Assembly (NCBI GenBank): GCA_012932295.1
Contig: JAAONU010000019.1
Location: 32,713,913-32,777,912 of the forward strand
Direction of reading: 5' to 3'
Origin: Cyclina sinensis
Lineage: Eukaryota > Mollusca > Bivalvia > Venerida > Veneridae
Length of the DNA stretch: 64,000 bases
Shown here: positions 9,600 to 20,345 of the stretch, one piece after another
Layout of the letters: each line of letters begins with the position of its first letter
Position numbering within the stretch: position 1 is the stretch's first letter
The notes under the pieces: model-generated
What the model was told of the DNA's origin: nothing
Database searches by the model: none
The model's input: only the letters and a program-made list of their open reading frames with translations
Made by a program: the position numbers and the translations under genes

Positions 9600-10340
9600 A
9601 ATTCTATAAAATTCTTCATGTCTGAAATATAGAGGGAATTCTATAAAATTCTTCTTGTCTGGAACAACAGTGCCCTGAGTTCTGAAATTTGGCATGAAGC
9701 ATTTTCTAGTAGACCTCTTCCTAGTTCGTTAGCTCTCTTGCTGAATGGCACAATGTGAGCTATTGTGGTTGATAATTTTCTGTCAGTCTGTGCATCATTT
9801 CTTCAAACAGCATCAACTCCCTAACCACTCTATAGATTTTGACCAAATTTCACAGAATTGATGTTTGGATGGTTCTCATTCTGTGCTGTCCAAATTATTT
9901 TAAGCCTTTACATAAATAGGTCACAAGAACTGAAAATAGATTTTAAAAGTGAAAACTAAAAAAACTTCCTTGTCCGGAACTGCCAAGCTTAGAGCCTATG
10001 TATTTGACATGACTGTAGCATTGTCTTATTGACCTCTACCAAGATTGTTCAAACCATGACCCCTGGGTCAAAATTGACTCTAGGGCTGGGACACTTGATT
10101 TTATATAGAATTATATTGGAAAATCTTTAAAAATCTTCTTCTCTGAAACCACAAAGTCTAGAACTTTGATATATTGCATGTAGCATTTAGTAGTGAACCT
10201 CTATTAAGATTGTTCAAATCATGATCCTTGGGTCAAAATTGACCTGGCTACATATAAATACAGAAGAAAATCTTTACAATTCTTCTTTTCTGAAACCACA
10301 AGGCCCAAGGTTATGAAATTTGGCATTAAGCATTGCTGTT
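9600..10340 (+). repeat. Degenerate family A type-1 core units
   Basis: Several ~150-bp units of the type CTTGTCTGAAACCACAAGGC ... TTTGTTCAAA ... GGTCAAAATTG. The last unit ends about 30 bases before the SMARCB1 exon 4 acceptor, so part of that acceptor region lies next to transposon-derived sequence. Confidence 0.65.
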
Positions 10341-10372
10341 GATGTTTTTATGTATTTCATGCACTGTTTTAG

Positions 10373-10510
10373 AGGTGAGTCAAAACAGAAGCGCTCAACA
10401 TGGGTACCAACAGTTCCGAGCACATCACATCATTTAGATGCAGTACCATGCTCTACACCCATTAATAGAAACAGACTTGGGAAACCGAAAGTTCGCACAT
10501 TCCCTTTATG
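10373..10510 (+). CDS. SMARCB1: SMARCB1 exon 4
   Basis: A 138-nt exon, matching the length I recall for vertebrate exon 4. It encodes GESKQKRSTWVPTVPSTSHH followed by LDAVPCSTPINRNRLGKPKV and RTFPL, the highly conserved linker of SMARCB1 between the winged-helix region and repeat 1. Acceptor CACTGTTTTAG, donor GTAAGA at 10511. The first base completes the AGA arginine begun by either exon 3; the last two bases TG are completed to cysteine by exon 5. Confidence 0.95.
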
Positions 10511-11173
10511 GTAAGATTTTTTTAGATCATAATCAGTTAATAAAATCATTCAAAGATCAATAATGAATCATCTTTTAAAAGGTCTCTTCAAATCTGTCAG
10601 CAATGACACCACTGGTAGAATAATTATTATACCCCCGCTTCCAAGAAGTGGGGGGTATACTGTTTTACCCTTGTCCGTGTGTCCGTCCATCCGTAACAAA
10701 TTTCCGTTGCAGTTTTCTCAGCAACTATAACATGCAGAAGCCTGATATTTCACATATTGCTTTATCCTATAGTCCCATATGGTGTAAAGCAATTTTATGC
10801 TCCTTGCTCATGTACTTCCTGTTTACCGAATACTTAGATTTTTACACATAGTTGACATACATTCACAATTTCCGTTGCAGTTTTCTCAGCAACTATAAGA
10901 TGCAGCAGCCTGATATTTTGCATATTGCTTTATCCTATAGTCCCATATGGTGTAAAGCGATTTTATGCTCCTTGCTCATCTACTTCCTGTTTACCGAATA
11001 CTCAGATTTTTACACATAGTTGACATACATTCACAATTTCCGTCACAGTTTTCTCAGCAACTATAAGATGCAGCAGCCTGATATTTTGCATATTGTTTTA
11101 TCCTATATTCTCATATGGTATAAAGCGATTTTATGCTCCTTGCTCATCTACTTCCTGTTTACCGAATACTTAG

Positions 11174-11323
11174 AAGTTACCAACACACAGGAAAGGAGGT
11201 TCACTTGATCGTGTTTTTGTGAATAAAGACTTCGATGAATCAGAAATCACAGATGTAATACCTGTTCATTATTCTGACCATTTTCATATCCATCTAGCTG
11301 TGCCTTGGATGAAGTTGTATTAA
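11174..11323 (+). pseudogene. C-terminal endonuclease/exonuclease/phosphatase domain remnant
   Basis: Fifty codons reading KLPTHRKGGSLDRVFVNKDF, continuing to VHYSDHFHIHLAVPWMKLY and a stop at 11321-11323. The PTHRxGGSLD and YSDH motifs are those that close the EEP nuclease fold. The parallel remnant at 24030-24552 has QLPTHRGGSTLD and YFSDH and also stops a few residues later. EEP domains occur in LINEs, where a reverse transcriptase follows, and at the C-terminus of Helentron replicase-helicases. The stop soon after SDH favours the latter. A TAG at 11171-11173 closes the frame upstream. Confidence 0.6.
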
Positions 11324-11364
11324 ATTCAGGTGAATACTCGGAAAAATTTGACACTCTTTATATA

Positions 11365-12871
11365 CTGACGGAAAAATATAACTGTGCACACTAAAATACT
11401 TAATATCTTTTATTAGGTATAAAATTATTTTAGCAGATTTCTTTTGTGTAATTCACAAGGTAATCTTGTTTCAATAATACTGCTTTTCGCGAGTTGCACG
11501 TGCAAAATTTATAGCCCGTAACGGTCGCGCTTTTTACGTGTTTCTTTATGTTAACATCCTCGTACATGCTGTTTCGAGTTATTTTAACCGTCAAATTATA
11601 GTGAGCTACCCAGCAGTTCAGAAAAACACCTTAATTTGGATTTTAATCTTTGAAGACAATGCCACGCATCTCAGAAAATGATCGCCTACGTGCCGTCGGT
11701 ATGCTCCAAGCAGGCATTCCTCAAAATGCGGTTGCGCAGCGTTTTGGTGTTCACCGAAACACCATATCAGTACTTTGGCGACGATTTCAGCAACGTGGCA
11801 ACGTCCGTGATCTACCACGTCCAGGGCGTCCACGTGTGACGTCAATCCGTCAAGACAATTATATCCGGCTTACACACCTACGGAATCGATTTCAACCGGC
11901 CACATTAACAGCACGAACAATTCCTGGCTTGAGACCTATCAGTGGACGAACTGTTAGAAACCGATTAAGAGAGCACAGCATTACTCCACGACGTCCTGCG
12001 ATACGTCCTACTCTTCTCTTACGTCATCGACAACGTCGACGTCAGTGGTGCAGACAGTATCTAAGGCTTCCAAGAGCATATTGGAATAATGTTCTGTTTA
12101 CTGACGAGTCGCGGTTTCACTTAGAAAGTTCGGACGGACGAGTTCGTGTATACAGGCGTCGCGGAGAACGTTACTTGGATCCCTGTGTTTTTCAACGTCA
12201 ACGTTTTGGTGGTGGTGGGTCGATAATGCTTTTGGGAGGTATCTCATCTCAAGGCAGGACCCAGCTTGTAATTGTCCGTGGCAATTTAACAGGTGTTCGT
12301 TACAGAGATGAGATTGTCATACCCCACGTGCTGCCATTTCTTCAACGTCAAGGGCGTAACATGACGTTTCAACAAGACAACGCTCGGCCACATGTAGCAC
12401 GTGTAGTTACCGGGTTTCTGGCTCAGCAAAACGTGAGTGTCTTACCCTGGCCCGCTGTTTCACCAGATCTTTCACCAATTGAGCACGTTTGGGATGAGAT
12501 GAAGAGACGCCTCCGTCAAAGACGTAACCAACCTCTCACGCTGGACCAACTAGCGCAGACATTGGTCAACATCTGGAACACCATTCCACAGGCAGTTATC
12601 GCCAACTTAGTTGCCTCTATGCCTCGTCGCTGCCGTGCTTGCTTGAACGCCAATGGAGGCCACACACGATACTGACCTTGTGAAATCAGATTTCATACCT
12701 GTCAACTTCTGCGCCTTGTTACTGTAAAAATTGTTTTACATGATGAAGTGTTTGTATTGATTGTTAGAAATAAAACGTTGATTGGCTAATTTGCAAAGTT
12801 TTATGTTACTATTCCTAATATTAAAAAAAATTCTATACCTTGAAGTATGCACAGTTATATTTTTCCGTTAG
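11365..12871 (+). mobile_element. Intact Tc1-like transposon (DD34E)
   Basis: Terminal inverted repeats of 27 bp with two mismatches: CTGACGGAAAAATATAACTG at the left, and the complement of CTAACGGAAAAATATAACTG at the right. Both ends are flanked by TA (TATA on both sides), the expected Tc1/mariner target duplication. It contains one uninterrupted transposase gene and sits inside the family K element, so it arrived later. Confidence 0.9.
11650..12675 (+). CDS. Tc1-type transposase, full length
   Basis: A 341-residue ORF, the usual size for Tc1 transposases, which cut and paste their own element at TA sites. The N-terminus has a paired-like helix-turn-helix (about residues 10-50, with AQRFGVHRNTISVLWRRF), a GRPR motif at 59-62 and a second DNA-binding segment up to about residue 115. 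The catalytic triad is visible: D152 in LFTDES, D243 in FQQDNARPH and E278 in SPDLSPIEHVWDEM, giving exactly 34 residues between the last two (DD34E). The start at 11650 gives MKTMPRIS; the in-frame ATG three codons later is equally plausible. There are no frameshifts or stops, so recent activity is likely. Confidence 0.95.
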   Translation: MKTMPRISENDRLRAVGMLQAGIPQNAVAQRFGVHRNTISVLWRRFQQRGNVRDLPRPGRPRVTSIRQDNYIRLTHLRNRFQPATLTARTIPGLRPISGRTVRNRLREHSITPRRPAIRPTLLLRHRQRRRQWCRQYLRLPRAYWNNVLFTDESRFHLESSDGRVRVYRRRGERYLDPCVFQRQRFGGGGSIMLLGGISSQGRTQLVIVRGNLTGVRYRDEIVIPHVLPFLQRQGRNMTFQQDNARPHVARVVTGFLAQQNVSVLPWPAVSPDLSPIEHVWDEMKRRLRQRRNQPLTLDQLAQTLVNIWNTIPQAVIANLVASMPRRCRACLNANGGHTRY

Positions 12872-12964
12872 TATACATATGACAAATGCAAATTACATTA
12901 TGAAAGTCAAATTTCTGATAGCGGGGTTATCACTAGTGAGCATTAGCTCACAAATTAACTTGTT

Positions 12965-13395
12965 AATTATGTGTGTTGATTAAAGTGCTGGAAATGACTT
13001 CAGATAGAACAACATATAAAAAATTGCTCATGTACAAACAAAGTACAGCACAGTTGCTAGAACATAGATGATTGATGAACATGAGAAGTTCCGGTTAAGA
13101 ATCTACCATGCCAAAAATGACAAAAGAATTTGCTATAAATGGGTTATTGTTCAAGATTTATTGTTTATCTAATATCTTTTATTTGTGCATTCCGGTCTAG
13201 GGGAAAATTAGGATAATAATGATAGTAGCTTTTAATAGTTAAGAAGTTTGTTACTTTGTCATTCCTTGAATGATAGATCAGGAAGAAAAAAATCCTGAGA
13301 ATTTCAAAAGGGACTTGGCATATTACTCTGATGAGTGTTGATAGTCAGTTAAACAAATACATGTGGCCTGTCTGATAACAAAAAATGGGTACTTC
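12965..13395 (+). other. Intronic sequence, nothing recognised
   Basis: AT-rich sequence between the family K element and the next repeat array, with no long ORF and no match noticed elsewhere in the window. Confidence 0.4.
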
Positions 13396-13399
13396 CTGT

Positions 13400-14290
13400 T
13401 GTTATTCTCCACTATAAAAAATGAGGAGGTATATTGTTTTGCAAAATTTTATGTCAGTGGGTGGGTCAGTTGGTTGGTAGACACTTTGTTTCTGATCAAT
13501 ATCTAGAGAACCCTTGGATCCATCTTTCTCAAACTTGGTGTGTAGGCTGTTCATGACCAGTAGATGGGTCATTAGGTCAAAGGCCAAGGTCACATTGACC
13601 TTGAAAATCAAAACCTTTTCTAATAGATATCTAGAAAGTCCTTGGGCCTAGGTTCCTTAAACTTGGGTTGTAGGTTAGTCATGACCAGTAGATGATCCCT
13701 GTAGTTTTTCAGATCACTAGGTCAAAGGCCAGGGTTACAGTGACCTTGAAAAGCAAAACAGTTTCCAATCAATAACTATAGAATGCTTGGGTCCAGGCTT
13801 CGTAAAACTTCATAGACAGGTTGATCATGGCCAGTCAATGACCCTACAGTTTTTAAGGGTCTCAAGATCAGAGGTCAAGGTCATATTTATCATTAACTGA
13901 AAAATGGTTTCTGATGAATAACTAGAAAATGCTTGTGCATAGAGTCCTTAAACTTGCACTGCAGGTTGATAATGACCCGTAAATGACTCATAATGCTTTT
14001 TGGTTCACTTTGAGGTCAAAGTTCAAAGTTATAGTGTCTGTTAACAGAAAAATGGTTTCCAATCAATAACTAGAGAACCCTTCGGCATTGGTTCCTCAGA
14101 CTTGCTATGCAGGTTGGTTTGTTCAGGAGAAGAACCCTGTTGTCTTTGATGCCACTATGTTAAAGTTCAAGGTCATGGTGGCCATAAACCATATAGGGAA
14201 AACAGATTCTGATTGATAACTACAGAACCCTTGGGCCTTGCTGCCACCTCAGAACTTTCTAACTACATTTTGTATCTACCCTCCCACCTT
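13400..14290 (+). repeat. Family L tandem array (~150-bp units)
   Basis: Begins with the hairpin-like ATTCTCCACT ... GAGGAGGTATATTG and continues with about five units of the type TAACTAGAGAATGCTTGGG ... TTGATCATGACCAGT ... AGGTCAAAGGCCAAGGTCAC. It decays into CTACCTACCGACCTACC text at about 14285. No clear 3' end was found. Confidence 0.65.
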
Positions 14291-14614
14291 CCTACCTACC
14301 GACCTACCAATGCAGTTCCTGTACTCTCATGTTCTCCAGTAATTGAATTTTATACATTTTATAACCAAAGTTCATTGATGTAATCTAAAGTTCCTCTCAT
14401 TCATCTACTTGCCAATTGGCATATAGCTTTTGATATCCGAAGCCCCTGGCAACCTCCACTTAATTTACTGTCACAAGTCCCTGTCTTTCTTCTACCTTCC
14501 TGTACTTATAATTATTTTGGAAGTTTAAGATATAAATTGTCTTCATTGATTTGTGAAGGCTTAGACTGCAGATTTTTCTTCATATAACAGAAGTAATGAT
14601 TTGTCATTATGTTT

Positions 14615-15570
14615 AATTATATGCCCCCAAACTTCGTTTGTAGGGGTATATAGGAGTCATCTTATGGTTGGTATGTTGGTCTGTTGGTACTTCCACATTC
14701 CTAGAATTATCAATTTCAAACTTAGTGTGCATGTTCATCAATAAGTGTAGATGTGTGTGACACTTTTTGTGTCGCCCTTTCAAAGAAACGGGGAAACATA
14801 GGGATTATTGTGTCGCCCTTTCAAAGAAACGGCGATACATAGGGATTACTTTGTCCATAGGTCCATAGGTCCGTCGGTCCATCACGAAAACTTAATGTTG
14901 GCTATAACTTTGCCATTTCTTAACATTTCCTTATCAAACTTTCAAATTGTATTGCTTATGACAACAGGGTCGGGATGATGCCAAAATCTTTAGGTCAAGG
15001 TCACATTTGACAGAGTTATGCCCCTTTTTGTACTTGGATTTTGTCATGAAAACTTAACGTTGGCAATAACTTTGCCATTTCTTAACATTTCATCATCAAA
15101 CTTTCAAATTATATTGCTTACGACAACAGGGTCATGATGATGCCAAAATCTGTAGGTCAAGGTCACAATTGACAGAGTTACTTTTGTATTTGGATTTTGT
15201 CATGAAAACTTAACATTGGCTATATCTAGGCCATTTCTTATTATTTCTTCATCAAACTTTCCAGTTGTATTGTTTACAATTTTATCACCTTAGACAACAC
15301 CATTTCTCAAGGGCAGATAACCCTCAAATTTATTATTGCAATGTTATGCCCCTTTTTCAACTTAAAATTTCTTGGTTAACCTTTTTGTTAATGTCCATTT
15401 CTCAAAAAGTGTTAAAGATATTCCATTCAAACTTGGAATACTTGATCACCAGCAAAACCCCTGTAAAGATTGTTGGTACCCATGTCCCTGGGATCACAGT
15501 AAGCCCCACCCCCAGGGGTCACTTGATTTTGCTTATACTTATATATAGGAAAAAAAACTTCTTAAGCCTA
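14615..15570 (+). repeat. Two nested element 5' ends with tandem cores
   Basis: At 14621 a start of the type TATGCCCCCAAACTTCGTTT with partner AGGGGTATATAGGAGTC. At about 14775 a second family starts (GTGTCGCCCTTTCAAAGAAA) and its first ~46 bp are duplicated in tandem. Then come ~150-bp units with TTAACATTTCATCATCAAAC and AGGTCAAGGTCACA. The last unit grades into family A-like text around 15400-15570. Confidence 0.6.
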
Positions 15571-15837
15571 GAAATAAAATATTAACTGACATGAGATGGG
15601 TAAGTACTCCCCCCCCCCCAGTCAGCAAAATCTTGTGACATGAACTTTCTTCCACATTTCTAGGACTATTGATTTGAACCTTGGTGTGTAGGATTACCAA
15701 TAAGTTAAGGTCTGTGTGACATATTGAATATTTCCACTTTCCTCAGACAAGTGGGTATTCCTGGGTATTAATTATACTTAGTGATAGCTCTAGTTTTGTA
15801 ATGATTTATTATAGGTCATTAACATGAATCAAATAGG

Positions 15838-17550
15838 TTTATTATGTCTCCCATCTGAGGGAGACGTATTGTTTTGCCCGGTCCATCTGTCACACTTTTA
15901 TTACGTTCAGTAACAAGTACTGTTTGACCCACAGCCTTCAAACTGCATAGGAAGATTGCCCTTATTAGACTGACCTAGAACTTTTGCATAGAGTATTAGC
16001 TAGAGGTCCCCTGCCCAGTTTTTTCGAATTATCCCCCTGTGATCAGAATTGGCCCCACTCCATTGTGCAGTATGTGGCCCAGGGGTTAATTGATTTTACA
16101 AAGACTTATATTGGGAAGACTTTAAAAAAGTCTTCTTGTCTGAAACCACAAGGCCTGGAGCTTAAATATTTTGCGTTGATCATAAACTAGAGGTCCTCTA
16201 CCAGGTTTGTTCAAAATGTGCACCAGGGTCAAAATTTGCTCTAACCCAGGGGTCAATTTATTTTCATAAGCTTATATAGGGAAAACCTTATAAAATCTTC
16301 AAGTCTAAAACCATAAGGCCTAGAACATAGATATTTTGCATGTAGCATCAGCTAGAGGTCTTCTACAAAGTTTGTTAAAGATTATGCCTCATGGGTCAAA
16401 ATTAGCTGTTCCCTGCAGGTCACTTGATTTTACATCGACTTATATAGGGAAAACCTTCAAAAATCTTCTTGTCTGAAACCACAGCCAAGGGCAAAGATTT
16501 TTATATGGAACATCAGCTACAGGTCCTCTGCCAAGATTGTTCATATTAAGCCACTATGGTCATAAATGGCCCAACCCTGGTATCACTTGATTTTACATAG
16601 GGAAGATTTAAAAAATCTTCTTGTCTGCAACCACAAGACCTAGAACTTAGATATTTTGCATAGAGCATCAGCTAGTGGTTCTCTACCAAGTTTGTTCAAA
16701 TTATGCCCCTTGGGTGAAAATTGGCTCTACCCTGGGGGTCACTTGAATTCATATAGATAGGAAAAACATGAAAAATCATTTTTCACCGAAACTAATAGGA
16801 CTAAAACTTAGATATTTGGTTTGAGTATTGTGTAAAGAACCTTTACCAATTTTGATTAAATGTTGGCCCTGGGGTCAAAATTTGCCCTGCCCCGGGGGCC
16901 CTCAATATGTAAAAAAGGAAATCTTTAAAAATCTTTTTGCTGGAAACCTAAATGCCTAAAGCTTAGATATTTGATATGTAGCATTGCCTAGTGAATGTTT
17001 ACCATGATTTTTGAAATTAAGTCCCCTGGGTCATAACAGGCCACAACCCATGGGGCACTTGATTTACATAGACCTTCTAAAGGAAAAACTTTTTCTTCTT
17101 CTGAAATTTAAAAGGCTATACACCTTTGATATTTGTTGTGTTGTGTTGTGTAGATAACTTTATTTAAAATTGTTCAAATGTGTACTCTTGGATCAAAAAT
17201 GGCCTGCCCCCAGGGTCCTATATGTATAAAATATGAGATGTTAGAAATGTTTCTTGTCTTTCCAGAAGCCTTAATGCCTAAAGCTTAATTTTTTTGATAT
17301 GTTGCATTGTTTAGTAGATGCCTACAAAAATTTGTTTTAATTATGTCCCCATGTTAAAACTTGGCCACATTTCAGGGCTCATTTGAATTAGATTTATAGA
17401 AAGAACTTGAAAAATCTTGTTTGTATAAAATATGAGATCTATGAATATCTTCAATTAGAAAATGTTATGTTGCATCTGATGTTTGCTTAACGGGAGACCC
17501 TCAAGCAAAGTACTCAGGTGAGCGATCCAGGGCCATCATGGCCCTCTTGT
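15838..17550 (+). mobile_element. Chimeric element: family C start, family A core and end
   Basis: Starts with the family C arm and hairpin (TATGTCTCCCATCTGAGGGA then GACGTATTG). From about 15960 the core switches to about ten family A type-1 units (ACCACAAGGCCTAGAACTTA). It ends with the family A terminus: CTCAGGTGAGCGATCC, hairpin GGGCCATCATGGCCC, CTTGTT at about 17545-17550. The internal switch means that ends and cores of different families recombine. Confidence 0.65.
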
Positions 17551-17886
17551 TAAGTTTTTCGCTATGGCAATAAAATTTGGATATATTTGTACAGTTTTTC
17601 AAGATGATTTCAAAAAATTTATTTCTTGACCTATATTTTTGACCTACTGACCTACTTTTTTGTTTTTTAGCTACAGCAATGAAATTTGGACCATGTACAC
17701 AGTTTTCGATTTCAAAAATGTCATAGCATGACCTATATTTTTGACCTACTGACCTACTTTTTGTTTTTGGAGCTATGGCAATGAAATTGCATTGGTCCAT
17801 TTCCGTGATATGCATCATTACCTTCATAACAATTTCTTTCATCTTTGAACCCAGGTGAGCGCTTTAGGGCCATTGGCGCTCTTGTT
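17551..17886 (+). repeat. 3' portion of a family A-related element
   Basis: About three ~100-bp units with TTTTGACCTACTGACCTACT and GAGCTATGGCAATGAAAT. They are followed by an arm CCCAGGTGAGCGC, a degraded hairpin (GGGCCATTGGCGCTC) and CTTGTT at 17881-17886. The same 3' module recurs at 22910-23264. Confidence 0.65.
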
Positions 17887-17895
17887 TTTTTTTTT

Positions 17896-20309
17896 AGCTC
17901 ACCTGAGCATGCTCATGTGAGCTTTTAGGATCCTTGATTGTCCGGCGTCCGTCCGTCCGTCCGTCCGTCCGTCCGTCCGTCGTCCACAATTCATTCAAAC
18001 GACATCTCCTCTGAAACCACTGGGCAAAATTTAATGAAACTTGCCTAGAATGTTCCTTGCATGAAGCTCTACCAAGTTTGTTCAAATGGTTCCAGTTCAT
18101 TGCATTTCTGGGTCACAGGAGCTAAAAACAGATTTTAAAAGTTGGATCTTTAAAAATCTTCTTGTCAGAAACCACAAGGCCTGGAGCTTTGATATTTGGT
18201 ATAAAGCATCATCTAGTGGACCTCTACCAAGTTTGTTCAAATTATGATCCTGGGGTCAAAAATGGCCCCGCCCCAGGGGTAACTTGTTTTACATAGAGTT
18301 ATATAGGAAAAACTTTAAAAATCTTCTTGTCAAAAACCGTAAGGCATAGAGCTAAGATATTTGGTGTGCAGCATTGTCTAGTGGACCTCTACTAAGTTTG
18401 TTCAAATCATGGCCTCTGGGTCAAAAATGGCCCCGCCCCAGGGGTAACTTGTTTTACATAGAGTTATATAGGAAAAACTTTAAAAATCTTCTTGTCAGAA
18501 ACCGTAAGGCATAGAGCTTAGATATTTGGTATGTAGCATTGTCTAGTGGACTTCTACCAAGTTTGTTCAAATTATACCTCTGGGGTCAAATTTGGCCCCA
18601 CCCTGGGGTCATTGGTTTTACATAGACTTATATAGTAAAAACTTCGAAAAGCTTCTTGTCTGAAACCACAAGGCCCTGAGCCTTAAGATTTGGTATGTAG
18701 CATTGTCTAGTGGACCTCTACCAAGTTTGTTCCAATTATACCCCTGGAGTCAAATTTGGCCCCACCCCGGGGTCATTGGTTTTACATAGGCTTATATAGT
18801 GAAAACTTTGAAAATCTTCTTGTAGAAGGAGAAGTAACATATTCAGTCCAAATAATTTGGAAATTTGTCAGACAGGTTGTTTCTATGATTTCTAGCTCAA
18901 GTTCGAATATGGGTCATCTGGGTTCAAAAACTAGGTCACAGAGCCCAAAAATAGAAAAACCTTGTTAACACTCTAGAGGTTACATTTTCAGTCCAAATAT
19001 CCTGGAAATTTGTCAGAAAGGTTGTTTTGATGATTTTTAGCTCCGGTTCAAAATTGGGTCATCTGGGTTCAAAAACAAGGTCACAGAGCCCAAATATGGA
19101 AAAACCTTGTTAACACTCTAGAGGTAACACTTTCAGTCCAAATAACCTGGAATCTGTCAGAAAGGTTGTTTCAATGATTTCTAGGTTAAATTTGAAAATG
19201 TGTCATCTGAAATCAAAAACTAGGTCACAGAGCCCAAAAATAGAAAAAAAATTGTTAACACTCTAGAAGCTACATTTCAGTCCAAGTATTCTCGAAATTT
19301 ATCAGAAAAAATGTTTTAATGATTTCTAGCTCAGATTCGAATAAAGGTCATCTGGGGTCAAAAACTAGGTCACAAACCCAAAATATGGAAAAACCTTGTT
19401 AACATGCATTGAGGTAACATTTTCAGTTTAAATAACCTTGAAATTTGTCAGAAAGATTGTTTTAATGATTTCTAGCTCAGGTTTGAATATGGGTTATGTA
19501 GGATAAAAAACTAGGACACAGGACCAAAAAGTAGAAAATCCTTGTTAATGCTCTAGAGGTTACATTTTCAGTCCAAATGTCCTTGAAATTTGTCAGAAAG
19601 GTTGTTTCAATGATTTCTAGCCCAGATTAGGATATGGGTCATCTGGGATCAAAATCTAGGTCACAGAGCCCTAAAATGTAAAAACCATTTTAACACTCCA
19701 GAGGTTACATTTTCAGTCCAAATATCCTGGAAATTTGTCAGACAGGTTGTTTTGATGATTTCTAGCTCAAGTACTAATATGGCTCATCTTTGGTCAAAAA
19801 CTAGGTCACAGAGACCAAATATGGAAAAACCTTGTTAACACTCTAGAGTTAAGATTTTAATTCCAAATAACCTGAAAATTTGTCAGAAAGGTTGCTTCTA
19901 TGATTTCCAGCTCAACTTTGAATATGGGTCATCTGGATTAAAAAACTAGGTCACAGAGCCTAAATATCGAAAAAATTTGTTAACACTCTAGAGGCTACAT
20001 TTTTAGTCCAAATGTCTGGAAATTTGTCAGAAAGGTTGTTTTGATGATTTCTAGCTCAGGTTTGGATATGGATCATCTAGGGTCAAAAACTAGGTCACAG
20101 AGCCCAAATATGGAAAAACCTTGTTAACACTCTAGAGGCCACACTTTCAGTCCAAATAACCTTGAAATTTGTCAGAAAGATTGTTTCAATAATTTCTAGG
20201 CCAAGTTTGAATATGGGTCATCTGTGGTCAATTAACCAGGTCCATAGCAACTTTGTTAAAAGCAGTCATATTCAGGTGAGCGATATAGGGCCATCATGGC
20301 CCTCTTGTT
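17896..20309 (+). mobile_element. Family A element, complete
   Basis: Begins AGCTCACCTGAGC with its hairpin partner GCTCATGTGAGCTTTT, then a GTCC microsatellite (17944-17980). The core has two kinds of units: type 1 to about 18830 (ACCACAAGGCCTGGAGCTTT, ~150 bp) and type 2 from about 18840 to 20240 (about twelve ~115-bp units with GGAAATTTGTCAGAAAGGTT and AACTAGGTCACAGAGCCCAA). The end has the inverted arm TTCAGGTGAGCG, hairpin GGGCCATCATGGCCC and CTTGTT at 20304-20309. Confidence 0.8.
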
Positions 20310-20345
20310 TTTTTTTCCATTTCCTGATTTTTGCCTTTTTTTTTT

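Larger units (their letters stand above)
10628..12964 (+). mobile_element. Family K Helentron-like element with endonuclease remnant
   Basis: Starts TATACCCCCGCTTCC and forms a 5' hairpin with GAAGTGGGGGGTATA. Three ~170-bp core units follow (TTCCGTTGCAGTTTTCTCAG and variants at about 10700, 10870 and 11037), then the C-terminal part of an endonuclease domain (11174-11323). Near the 3' end are the inverted arm AGCGGGGTTAT (12919-12929), a hairpin GTGAGC-ATTA-GCTCAC and the terminus CTTGTT at 12959-12964. It is interrupted by the Tc1 element at 11365-12871; without it the element is about 0.8 kb. Confidence 0.7.

Noticed and set aside
18840..20240. Regularly spaced ~115-bp repeats that might suggest a CRISPR array
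   Set aside because: Units are contiguous tandem repeats without unique spacers, they diverge gradually, and the context is a eukaryotic intron inside a transposon.
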